Shown: positions 1-10,020 of the stretch, one piece after another | How positions within the stretch are numbered: the first letter of the stretch is position 1 | Layout of the letters: each line of letters begins with the position of its first letter | Program-made: the position numbers and the translations under genes | NCBI RefSeq assembly: GCF_002234675.1 | Contig: NC_019869.2 | Location: 14,241,015-14,305,014 of the forward strand | Length of the DNA: 64,000 nt | Reading direction: 5' to 3' | From: Oryzias latipes | Taxonomy: Eukaryota > Chordata > Actinopteri > Beloniformes > Adrianichthyidae | Notes under the pieces: generated by a model | Told to the model about the DNA's origin: nothing | Databases searched by the model: none | What the model saw: the letters and a program-made list of their open reading frames with translations, nothing else

Positions 1-420
1 TTTACCAGGAAATGATTTTAATTGCATGGCTTAAAGGGAGGCTACACCAAGTGGTTAATACTTTCCCCAGATTTAGCACCAGTTCATAGCTTACAAATGC
101 TATAATATGAAGCACCTCACTTTTATAATTTCAGCGGATTAGCAAACTAAAGTCTCTGTTTTGAACTGTTGTTTCTCTTTCAGCTTTTCCCAGCAGGGGT
201 TGCCACAGCGAACGAGTCGCATGGTAAACTTGGCAATGTTTTATGCCAGATGCCCTTCCTGACGCAACCCTCTCAAAGCAACTGGGCTTGGGACTGGCAC
301 AGAAGTAGAGAAGGGAAAAGGGAGCAGCCCGGAGTTGAACTCTGGTTTCACGGACGGAAGGTGCCGCAAACCAGCACGAGCTAAACCGGCTCCCAAAGTC
401 TCTGCTTTGAACTAACCGAT
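1..420 (-). mobile_element. TIR family E element, truncated by window edge and split by a SINE
   Basis: Bases 1-158 match the reverse complement of about 9720-9860 closely (shared blocks around the AGGCTACACCAA and GCTATAATATGAAGCACC motifs). After the inserted SINE, bases 405-424 resemble the terminal repeat of the 9.4-9.9 kb copy (TTTGAACTAACCGATTCAA against TTTGAAATAACCAATTCAA). This is therefore an internally shortened copy of the same non-autonomous element, whose other end lies outside the window. No coding capacity is visible. Confidence 0.65.
168..394 (-). mobile_element. tRNA-derived SINE with target-site duplication
   Basis: Read on the minus strand, the head (near 394-330) has pol III-type boxes: an A-box-like TTTAGCTCGTGCTGG and a B-box-like GAGTTCAACTC. 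The body includes the conserved fish SINE stretch around 'atgcccttcctgacgcaacc' (plus strand, 249-268). The insertion is flanked by a 19-bp direct repeat with one mismatch, at 149-167 and 395-413 (AAAGTCTCTG then TTTTGAACT or CTTTGAACT). That is the expected mark of LINE-mediated retroposition. It sits inside family E. Confidence 0.8.
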
Positions 421-1839
421 TCAAATTAGATTATTTGGGTTCCATGAACATCTAGTTGTAGATGCTAATCACCACATTCTTTTGATAACGTAACTCTTCA
501 GCCGTTTAAGCAATTAAGCGTAATTTCAGCGGTTTCTCTCGCAGAGAAAGCAGCCTTTACAGAAGTGAAGTGCTTAGGTAATATACGAAGATTGGTCTAT
601 TGTGTCACGGAGACAAGTGGCTTTGCACTGACATGTAATACTTAACGCTAGCAAAGCCCATAGAAAAAGTCGATTTTCTCCGCATCAGAATCGCCTGATT
701 TACGTTGATTGCGTAAACGGTCAAACATTTACGGAATTCTGAAGAGCGTGTCTTGTTTAGGCCCCACAAGCAATATCTCTGGTGTTAAAGGGTGCATAAG
801 TACTTTGGTGCATTTAAATCTATGGCTTCTGCTGTTCTCAGTCAGGTCTTTGCTGATCTTTAGTCTTTGTTCTGCACCTCCTCACTATAACTGGTTTTGA
901 GGGACATCTGGGTGCTTTCCCATTTTGGAGGGGATACTGTCAGGAATTAGCGTAAAAATCACATTTTTTTATTTTTGCAAATTTTCATATTATACGTTGT
1001 GTCCAAATGTGTCACTACTTAGTCCAATTTATAAGGCGTTTTTTTTATACCATGGTCACTTGCAAAATAAATAAATATTAACCAGATTTTATTCCTTAGT
1101 TCTTGGTTTTTTTTCGACTTCGATCGCTTTTTCCACAAAAAGGGGACTACGTGTTACGTGGTGCGGCGCGTTGTCACGGTAACGCAGTTAAGATTCGGCG
1201 ACATAAAGCAATGTATATATATATATATACATTTGCTGATCGTCCCGATGGGTTGAATAAAGCATCAGTTCAGAGAGAAAGTTCACCTCTTACCGCTTGT
1301 TTTTGTCCAGATGATGAAGGAAAAGGATGTTTTAAAGAAGCCGGCGCAGAACTTCTTTTTTCACCGTGCAGTTATCACTGTGGTTTATCACTTTTTGACA
1401 CACACCCAGCAGCCAATCATTTGAATGGTTTGTCATTTAAAGATAAATATTTTTATTGAATAATCAACATTTTTATCATCAGAACACAGAGCACAGTCTT
1501 CTTAAAATGTTCATATTTATTAGTTTTTTACTTTGGCAAATGGGTGATGTCATTTTTTCCCTAAAAAATATGAAGCAGTGTGCACACGTCCAAGTTAGGT
1601 TAAAATCCAGAGCGCTGGATAGTTCTGCACTATATAGTCTTTTATGGGTTTGGGATTCATGAGGGATTTCCTACACAACCATTAAGTTCAATATTTGTTC
1701 TTTCTTTTTTTTTTTACATTCAATTTATTTCTGTTTGATTCACAAAGCCACATCACAAATCGGACGGCTCTCCAGCAAATATTGGAAGTAGGTATGATCA
1801 GTAGAAATGACATTAAAAACTAGATATGAACAGCATGTC
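421..1839. other. Gene-free AT-rich stretch
   Basis: No splice-bounded or conserved coding region is seen. Open frames here are short, AT-rich and of chance type. A short alternating TA tract lies near 1213-1230. Nothing else is recognised. Confidence 0.5.
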
Positions 1840-1847
1840 ATCTAGTT

Positions 1848-2692
1848 CAGTGTGCCGCGGCACACTGGTGTGCCGTGGGAAACTACCCTCTTTCACTGAT
1901 CTAAAAACTTTTTCCATCTCCAGGATATCAGCTCTTTGTTCATCCAAACAGGCCCTGATAAAACACTGAGTAGTTAGGAATATGAAAGATCGTAAAATAC
2001 TTTTTTCTTTGTGTTTATTTGATTCTAGTAGAGACATTTTGATAAGAATAACGGTATCGTGTTTTAGCCGTAGCTACAGCTGTTGACGGAAAAGTCCCAC
2101 CACTTTAACTGTGTCCATCAATCATTCTTGGAGGCTTAATCACACGTCATCAGTCTGACCAATCAGAAGTGGTTAAAGTCTTCATTTCCTTGTTCTGATT
2201 CTGCTCATAAAGTCGCTCAGTTCCAACAAAAATACCAGCTAAAGCTCGTCTTCGGCGGTCTTGCTTTCCACAGAATCCGGTATCAGACCGTGGAAAAAGT
2301 GAACAAAACAATGAAGCTCAGAGACGCTAGTCTTTCTGCGTTCGGCGGCTGTTTGCACTCCGTCTCCCATGGTGCATTGGGTTAAAGTGACAGCGTCTCA
2401 GCGCTTAATGAGCCTTTCTTTGTTAAACGTCTTGAAACCACAACGAACACACATCAAACAATTATTAAATCTTCTAACTTAACTTTTCATACATCTTTTA
2501 AAAAAAAAAAGCTGCAATTTCCAGCTTTTTCTGCCACAATAATCACAAAAATGCATGTGAGATTGTGGAAAGGCTGTAGATCAATACAGACTATGAGTTT
2601 CTCTTTTTTTTACATTTTTGGATGCTGGTGTGCCGCAGGATTTTTGTCAAGGGTAAAGTGTGCCGTGGCTCAAAAAAGATTGAAAAACACTG
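1848..2692. mobile_element. Non-autonomous hAT-type transposon with perfect 8-bp TSD
   Basis: The element begins CAGTGTGCCGCGGCACACTG and ends in GATTGAAAAACACTG, with 'gtgccgtgg' motifs near both ends (1870s and about 2662). It is flanked by the identical 8-bp duplication ATCTAGTT at 1840-1847 and 2693-2700. CAGTG...CACTG ends with an 8-bp target duplication are the hallmark of the hAT superfamily. It is 845 bp long with no transposase frame, so it would depend on an autonomous relative. The exact TSD suggests a fairly recent insertion. Confidence 0.9.
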
Positions 2693-2700
2693 ATCTAGTT

Positions 2701-4099
2701 TACATCTAGTCTGTGTCAGTGTTTGTTATGAAACAGGACAAAAACTTTAAAGCTGAGAGCTTTCTGCCAGGCTTTGGGGCATCATCATCTGGCAGCTGAT
2801 GCTGACATATCAGTGAATTCTCTTGGCGCCATCAAATATTGACGTGATGGTCATTAAAATTGCACAAGGTTAACAATGTTGTGTCATTTCTCTGATCTTG
2901 GTCCTACCGCTGTCTCTAAAGTCTAGCAGCTGCTCTCCAAACAAGCCTCTCCACTGTTAGACATCCATCTGTTGGTTCTTGTTGCGTTTCAGTCCTGCTC
3001 CTGTCAGAAGACTCAGCTTTCAGATTTAATTACAAACCACTGGGCTCACAGCTCTTCTTCACTTTCAGTTCTTCACATCCTGTCACATAATGTTGGAGGG
3101 TTATGTCTACAGAACTGCGAGTGATCAAAAAACTCTTCCCGTTTGTGCTCCATCCTTTAAACAGCTGACACCGTGACCGTTTCTCTTTGATAATCAGTTC
3201 AAGCTGTTGCCATAATTATACACCACCGCCTTCATGCATATTCAGTCATTCCACTTCATTACATTTACCCACAAGCAGCAGCTTCTCTCTGTTCAATGTG
3301 CCTACAGCACAGAACAGGCAGACAGGACCCTGTTGTGCCACAACAGCAGAAAAAGACCACATTCGTTGCTTCTCCAAACTGAGATCCATCAAACCAAATC
3401 CTGCGTCTCTATTTTAGGCTTCCATCCCTTTGTCTTTTTCTTACTCTCCTTTTAACAAAAGTTTTGAATAAAAACTCTAATGAAGACCTGGGAGATTTCA
3501 CATTTGCACATCACCATAGATCTCTGCCGGCATAAATAAATGAAAAGAGGGCGACGGGATATTTTTGCTAAAAACCATCTGAACGATAATTGATTCACAC
3601 AGAAAGGCTGTGATTAAACGCTGAATAACTGAGGAGACCATCCTCGTTCTGCCGGTTTGTTCCCCGGAACTGCTGTGGCAGAGTAACGGGTCGCCGTGAC
3701 ACACAATCCTACAAGAATCTGGGATGTGAATCCCGGCTGCTGGACTTTGATGGTTCTGGATGAATCATGATACTAAACCAGAAAGAGAGTCAGAGGATGG
3801 AAGTTTTAGGACCAGCTGTGGAAGTCTCACCGTCAGCAGCTGGGATTCCTGCTTTTTGGAGAAAACGTGAGCTGGAAGGACACGGAGAAGCTCCAGGGAA
3901 GAAGTTAATAATGTAACGCTTAGTTTGAGTCATTTTGAATGGGATAAACAGATAAGGGCTCGGGTATTTTTGTTTTGAGTCAAAACATCTGTTTATTTGC
4001 TCTGACTCAGAATCTACTTCAGAGAACAGACGATCCAAAATGGTGCTACACGACTCATTTTTGATCAGCCAAAGGAACCTTGAATCTGTTAAGCAACTT
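2701..4099. other. Gene-free interval
   Basis: No recognisable gene or repeat unit. The open frames near 3187-3455, 3498-3704 and 3790-4038 show no homologous motifs, splice sites or codon signal that I can defend. Confidence 0.45.
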
Positions 4100-4625
4100 T
4101 CTCACCGCCCTCAGCAACGCGCGTTTAAGCCAACACCTCCAATGAAAAGTCTCTGTAAACGCAGATTTAAGGCTTGCATGTTCATGTGTTACCATGCACA
4201 TTTTTAAGATCGTTTTTTGGCTCTATGTGCAAAATATGCATCCATATAGGTTAAACCAGGTTGAGCTTTGACCAATCAGACAGTCACATTTGGTATTGAC
4301 GTATGAACGGCGTCTTTCTCTTATTAACGGAGGTGCTGTGAACTGTTTGAAAACTGATCTCAGAAAAGATGTTTATAATTTTAGTTTTTTCCCGACCAGA
4401 AGTATATGACACCAAGTATTTCACGTATTGGAATAGAGCTGTGACAGAAAAAGCCTGGAGCAAGGTCTGCTAGATTTGACATTTCACACCTGTCCTTATT
4501 CCAACTTTAGGTGGTGGACAAGCACTGGTAAACAGTAGAAAAAGAAGAAGAACCCCTCCCTGCTTGTGCAGTGAGAACACCACAGGCTAAAGGCGCTTTC
4601 TTGAACACGTGTCACATGCCCTTCT
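4100..4625. repeat. Dispersed repeat family F, copy 1
   Basis: It shares diverged blocks in order with 12360-12690: a left block (CAGCAACGCGCGTTTAAGCC here, CAGAAACGCATGTTTAAGCC there), then a right block with 'gtaggtgg..gacaagcactgg..aaacagtagaaaaagaag' and 'cccctccctgcttg'. Two copies sharing both blocks indicate an old transposon family. No coding frame is seen, and the ends are not sharply defined. Confidence 0.6.
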
Positions 4626-4842
4626 GTCACGTGTTACCCAACTTCCCAAGCTGGGATCAATACAGTATCTTTATCTTAGCTTTAGATTCATAGGCTCAAC
4701 ACAGACTGGTCCTATGAGCAGCACTTTTTACCCCAAACTCCCTCATTGAGGTCTGCAACCACTGGTCATCACTGTTTTCTGCCAGTAGACTGGAGGTTTA
4801 TGTTCTCGACAGCTAAAAACCCCTCAGCTATCATCTTTGTCC

Positions 4843-4921
4843 TGCCTTCACCCAACAGTAGCTTGGATAGGCTCCCCATGACCCCTTAGGGGATTCAGCA
4901 GGTACAAAAAATGGATAGATG
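4843..4921 (+). mobile_element. SINE 3' tail fragment
   Basis: It contains the typical end of a fish tRNA-SINE: 'taggctccccatgacccctt', then 'ggggattcagcaggtac' and 'aaaatggatagat'. Related tails are at 27410-27525 and, inverted, near 49480. The 5' tRNA-like head is missing. Confidence 0.65.
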
Positions 4922-5142
4922 GCATATTTTGAAGAGTTTTAACTGAACTCTTCCCTCTTTTTGATATATCTTTTAGCCGAGATATTTTTCCAACCAAGTT
5001 TCTCGTAGTTTGTGGCTTTTTTGTTGTTGTTCTTGTGCTTTTCCATCTTTTCAGCGACTATCAGTCACAGCAGATTAACCTACGAGATTATAAAAACAAA
5101 CTTGCTCCAACACCCTTCAACAATGTTCTGAAAACAGCAACT

Positions 5143-5168
5143 GGGGGGGGGGGGGGGGGGGGGGGGGG
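5143..5168. repeat. Poly(G) homopolymer, about 26 G
   Basis: An unbroken run of 26 G. Length in such a run is prone to sequencing error and to real polymorphism. Confidence 0.9.
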
Positions 5169-5520
5169 ACAAAGCAAGATCCACCTTTAGGTCCATCCAC
5201 CTGTCAATCAAAAATTATGACTCTTGTTGGTGCAAAATAAAAATAAAAAACAAGTTTATAAAATACATTTCTGTGACAGGAAAAGAAAGCCTTTGATGGC
5301 CTTTAAAGATCAGTTAACGACCAAAGTAATATACTTTAGATTAAATGTAATTAAAAAGACATAATGTAGTGACTCAGTTTATAATTGCTGTTAAATTAAA
5401 TAAAAACAAGAAAAATACCTCATTAATCCCACCGTGTGGACAGGGCTGTGTTCTTTCTATACAGTAAAAAAAATGTATAGGCATAAACATATACCTGAGA
5501 AATAACATTCTGAAACAGTT

Positions 5521-5828
5521 TTAACCCTTCAACACTGGAGCTGTCACTGGCGACAGCTAAATAACACACCCTTTTTGACATGCCGTAAATCCTCAAATGT
5601 TTACACGATCACCCTGAATCGGCTTATTCTGACGTGGAGAAAAGTGGGTTGTCACATCGGCTTTGCTCTGTTCTGCAACACTTTACAAATGTGAAGTGTT
5701 GCAGAACAGGTGTTGCTTTTCTCCACTTCAGAATCCGCTGGAATTACATGAACTGCTTCAACAATTGAAGAGTTACAGAGGAAAAGAATGTCAACACTGG
5801 AGCTACAGCTCTGGTGTTTAAATGTTAA
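5521..5828. mobile_element. Fold-back (palindromic) MITE with TTAA ends
   Basis: Long imperfect inverted repeats bring both ends together. The inner arms CTGTTCTGCAACACTT (about 5669-5684) and AAGTGTTGCAGAACAG (about 5694-5709) are perfect complements around a short loop. The outer parts (TTCTGACGTGGAGAAAAG against CTTTTCTCCACTTCAGAA) also pair. The left end is TTAACCC and a TTAA lies at 5825-5828, as in elements that target TTAA. No coding capacity. Confidence 0.65.
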
Positions 5829-6465
5829 AGACCCACTCCAATGAAAATTGTGTTTTTGATGTTTTTAACATGTTCTTGTTGGCTTTTTCTCATAACAGAG
5901 GTTCTAAAAATAAAATTGCCGCTATTTTTGTCACACCACTGATGTTAGGTTGGGGGTGTGAGGGTCTGTAAGCTAGTGGGAAAGAGGGTAAACAAATATA
6001 TGATGGGAGGTGAAGGTCTGCACAGTTTCAATAAGGTAGATCTGCCTCATCTTCATGTACACTTAGTTTGCTGAACCTTCACGTCACTCATCAGTTGGTC
6101 TTCACCCTGAGCCAATAGCTAAAGTCCTTGAACTCCTCACAGCTGATCACAGGTCATCACAAACATGCAATATGTCTCTGGCCCTCAGCCCAAACGCCAA
6201 AGACTGCGGACTTCATGCTTCACTTTTAAATCATCCAACCACACAATCAAGCTCTCTCCTCATTGAAATGGTGGCGGGCTCGCTCCACGCCAGCAGTCCT
6301 GCCCACAACTCAGAGGTGAATTTCTGATTAACTCCTGCTGCTCTGCAGAAACTATGTCCTAGACAACAACATATTTTTGGATTTTGACAAAAAACAACTT
6401 ATTAAAGACTTATTAAAAGACCACTGGGAAAAAAATATCAATAGATGATTGGAGTGGGACTTTAG
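5826..6465 (+). mobile_element. TIR family A element, full-length-like copy
   Basis: It begins TAAAGACCCACTCCAATGA and ends GATTGGAGTGGGACTTTA, which are reverse complements with one mismatch in the core. The right half carries the family's conserved block 'aactcctgctgctctgcag', then 'aaactatgtcct' and 'aaaagaccactgggaa'. Other copies or pieces lie at 9370-10020, 14023-14110, 16600-16760, 22145-22803, 34856-35284 and 41715-42135. It is about 640 bp and non-coding. Confidence 0.75.
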
Positions 6466-7799
6466 GGATATAAAATTATTAACAAGTTTGGGTTTGAAAG
6501 TTTGCTGAAAATTCAGTTTTTTTCTTCAGCTGTTGAATCCATTTTTTTTAAATGGTCCACATATTTAAGGGCAAAGTATTTACATGTTTTTTTTTTATCC
6601 AAATGCTTTTTATCCATTAACCAAAAATCCTCTAAATTCAGATAGCAGTTAAGGAACTTGCTTTATTTTGAAGTTTGAAGCTTTAAAAAACTCACTTAGC
6701 ACATAGCCACTTTTTTTAAATCCTTAAATGCAAACCTAGTCTTCACAATTCTTCCCTTATGGCCTCCTTTTCTCCTTACTGTCTGTTAATTTCTAGTTTA
6801 CTTATCAAATACAGTTATAGTGTGTTCTGTTTTCAAGTCGTAACCTTGAAGTGTTGTGAAGGGAAACTGAATTTCTGACTCCCAGCTTTTATCGAACTTT
6901 TTCACTGCACAGACTCATCCCTACATGCATAATGGCTCCACAACAGAACATAATACAAATCCTATAAAACTACTCTGTTGTTTCCTCTAAATTCATAACT
7001 GCATCGTATTAAATCACAACATGACTCCATTTCAATCACTACAAAGAGACCCAAGATTTCCTTTTCTGTTTTCCAGCTTTTAACCAGCTAAGTGCTTTCT
7101 ACACTCTCAGCCGTTGGGCCATCATGACTTTTGGAGCTTTTTCCAACAGCAACAGAAGCTTAATTAGTTCTTCAGGCAATTTGAAGTGTAGTCCTCTTAA
7201 ATGTTTGAGACAGAGCCACGTGGGAGTCGGGCAGCTTGGCTCTTTCTGAGATTGTCTGTCCTCTCGCGTTTGGCTTCATCTCTGAGGGAATCTTTGGACA
7301 CTCAGGTTGTTTTGATGAGTGACTGTTAGGATGTCTGTTATTTGGTGTCTCAAACTGCAGCCTGTCTGTCCATTTTTATGTCTTTCAAAGTAAAAGCAGG
7401 ACCATTTCAGGTAAACAACGAAACAACAATTAGCCTTTTGACGCCAGTTAATGGAAACACGCATCAAACTGCTTCCACTCCAAACTTAATTTAGCCTCGT
7501 TTTGAAAGCACGAACATAAGTGATTTTTTTAAATAATTGGAATGTAATTTAGATGTCAAGGGGTTACATTTTCTTTATGCATTTTTTTCCTCCCTCTCCA
7601 CATACATGTTGGTATCTGTAGCTTAGTCTGGTGGTTTTTCAGTTTTCTTTGACTCAACAAAGGCTAATCTTAATTTAGCAACTCATTAACAGCTGGTCTG
7701 AGAGTAAATTAACTTCATAGAAAATGAAATCCTCTAGCTTAGCAAATTAGAAAATTAGCCTTAGCTAAAATTAGCATCTGCGTAAATTGGACCCATTAC
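6466..7799. other. Gene-free interval
   Basis: AT-rich sequence with no gene-like frame, splice pattern or repeat that I can identify. Confidence 0.45.
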
Positions 7800-8366
7800 C
7801 AATAAATAGAGAACTGGACTGAGTGAGTGAGACATAATCCATGGAAAATGCCTTACCAGAAAAATTAAGTCAATTCAGTCGTCATTTTTCGGCGATACGG
7901 ATGTCGCCATGTTGGAGCCAGACGACAGCGATTGGTCTGTGGTGTTGGTCTGAGTAACCGTTTCTATGGCAACGACTGTCACCAATCAGGAGTGAGATTG
8001 TTTGAAGTCCACACCCCTTCCACTGAAAGGGGCTCGGGGGAATCTGTCAAACAAATGTTCGAGGTGGGGCGAGCACCACATGCTTTTATTTAGGCATCTG
8101 ATTGGTCAGTTTATAACTTAGTTTACTTGCGATAAGATAAAGAAAAATACCATGAAAAAAATTCTGATTATCAAGAACATCTTTAAAAAGGTATCAGAGC
8201 AAAAATGGATATTCTGACTAACAAAATGACTGAATAACAGCTGTTTATTTCTCTGTAGAAGTCTAGGGAATTCTGGCTTTCTGGATCTGGAGCCAATGGG
8301 TACTTCCTGTTGGGAACATGCAGGCGGGGGTTTGTCTCTCAGTCCAGTTCTATATATACAGTCAAT
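7800..8366 (+). mobile_element. TIR family B element
   Basis: The left end is near 'agagaactggactgagtgag' and the right end is 'cagtccagttctatatatac' followed by 'agtcaatg', an inverted terminal repeat. Internal family marks are 'tatggcaacgactgtcacca', 'catctgattggtcagtttat' and 'aacagctgtttatttctct'. The full copy at 47851-48403 shows the complete CACTGACTGTA...TACAGTCAGTG ends. Non-coding. Confidence 0.75.
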
Positions 8367-9217
8367 GTTTGAACCCAGCTGCAACTGGGTTGCCTAGAAG
8401 ATATAATTCGTGACTCTCCTTTACAACAAATTCAACAACATGTCCTGAATGGTCACGTGATTCTGATGACATGTCTTAAAAATGTTTTGACTTGGAAAAA
8501 ATTGAAGAATATTTGGTGCAAAAAGAAATTGATGATTGACCTTTTTAGGAATACATTTAAAAAAAAATTAGTCTCCGCAAATATAGAGTACCTTTAGGAG
8601 ACGGTGAGTAAAGGAGGCAAAAATTGGCGTCGGACTCCAGCGAGTCTGGAGGCTTCAGACGAAAGCTGCACTAAAAAAACACACACTTCTAAAATAGAAC
8701 ATCTCAGCATGAACTCAGAGAAACGCCTTCAGAGATCCCTGCCTCACAACAGCGGGCAATCAACAAAGACAGTGGAAGCTCAGTGCACTCCCAAAAAACA
8801 AACAAACGAGGACAAAAGGATCCTTTTGTGCAACAGAGAGCATCTTAAACGGACTGAGGCAATGGCAAAACCTGTCATGGAGTGAGCTGAATAAAAGTGA
8901 AAGATTTTTATTGAAGCTTTTCAATTCTGCTTCTCCAGAGGAGCAAACCAAATGTTTAGGTGTTTGGGATGAATTCCTAAGAACATGTTTTGGATCAACC
9001 CAGATCCTGTTTTGTTGTAAATGTTCGCTATTGTTAAGTTAAAAGTTAAAAGTTAAGTTAAAAGAGCAAGTTTATTTTTATCAAAGGATAAAGCAATATC
9101 ATGCTTTAACTATGTGGTTGCATAGCATAGTTTTCCTTTTTCCCCAAAAAATGTACACAAAACCTTTTCTTTAGTTGTTTTTATCATCTAATTTCCCTTT
9201 CTATCATTTCCTTTACA
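8367..9217. other. Gene-free interval with one weak 93-codon frame
   Basis: An open frame at 8604-8885 encodes a basic, serine- and lysine-rich peptide without recognised domains. It could be a scrap of a LINE ORF1 but I cannot show this. Nothing else is recognised. Confidence 0.3.
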
Positions 9218-9330
9218 CAATGGTGTAGTGGTTAGCACCGTCATATCAAAATGGCCCTGGTTCAAATCTCAACTGGGACCTTTCTAGGTGGAGCTTGCAT
9301 GTTCTCCTTATGTATGTATCGGTGACCCAC
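9218..9330 (+). mobile_element. tRNA-SINE, 5' part
   Basis: The tRNA-like head has an A-box-like 'gtgtagtggttagcaccg' and a B-box-like GGTTCAAATCTC. It is followed by the typical body 'gggacctttctaggtggagc' and 'ttgcatgttctcc'. The same body occurs at 56484-56520 and, inverted, at 39100 and 49640. It is truncated downstream. Confidence 0.75.
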
Positions 9331-9369
9331 CCAGCAAATTTTCCACGTCACAAATAAGTTCATTATTTT

Positions 9370-10020
9370 GTCCTCTTTTTGTCTGCCCCTGATTCACAAC
9401 GATTTACAAAAAGAAATCCTCAGAAATGCAAATTAATTGGTTAGTTCTAAAGGGGCCCAAGTCCACAATTTTTCAAAATAGAGATATTATATGTTCTGTG
9501 GTCTTCAAGGGAAAAGCTATCTGATTATGTGCAAAAAGTTCCAAGTCAGTTGTAATGTATTGACTATGCTTGACATTTAAAATGCATTAAGTGCAAAATT
9601 CCTGGACTTGGGCCTCTCTTGCATGGGTTTTGCTTTATCCCATATATGGCAGCACTAGTTATCCAACATGGCAGCGCCCCTGTTTAATTCAAGAAGGGCC
9701 CAAGTCCAGAGACTTTAGTTTGCTAGTCCTCTGAAATGATAAAAATGTGGTGCTTCATATTATAGCATTTGTAAGCTATGAACTGGTGCTAAATCTGGGT
9801 AAAGTATTAATCATTTGGTGTAGCCTCCCTTTAAGCTATGCAATTAAAAACCTTTCCTGGAAAAACAAACCTCTTGGACTTGGGCCCCTTTTGAAATAAC
9901 CAATTCAATTTTAATCTTAATTTTTGTTATACATGTCCTCCGTCATCAGAAAAATGCCACAAGATGAACAAGATGTTAAAAACACAAAAGACGCCATTTT
10001 CATGGAGTGGGTCTTTATAG
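9370..10020 (+). mobile_element. TIR family A element, split by family E insertion
   Basis: The left piece (about 9370-9436: 'ctgcccctgattcacaacga', then 'aatcctcagaaatgcaa') and the right piece (about 9910-10020: 'cgtcatcagaaaaatgccac', then 'ggagtgggtcttta') match contiguous sequence of the copy at 35128-35284. The middle, 9437-9909, is foreign here and is a family E element, so this is a nested insertion. Confidence 0.7.
9437..9909 (+). mobile_element. TIR family E element nested in family A
   Basis: The ends are inverted repeats: AATTGGTTAGTTCTAAAGG then GGCCCAAGTCCA on the left, TGGACTTGGGCCCC then TTTTGAAATAACCAATT on the right. The internal motif 'gggcccaagtcca' recurs near 9700 and, inverted, near 9603. 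It is about 470 bp and non-coding. A second, inverted copy begins the window. Confidence 0.75.

Noticed and set aside
8604..8885. 93-codon basic frame, considered as LINE ORF1
   Set aside because: No coiled-coil or RRM features and no reverse transcriptase nearby; cannot be supported.
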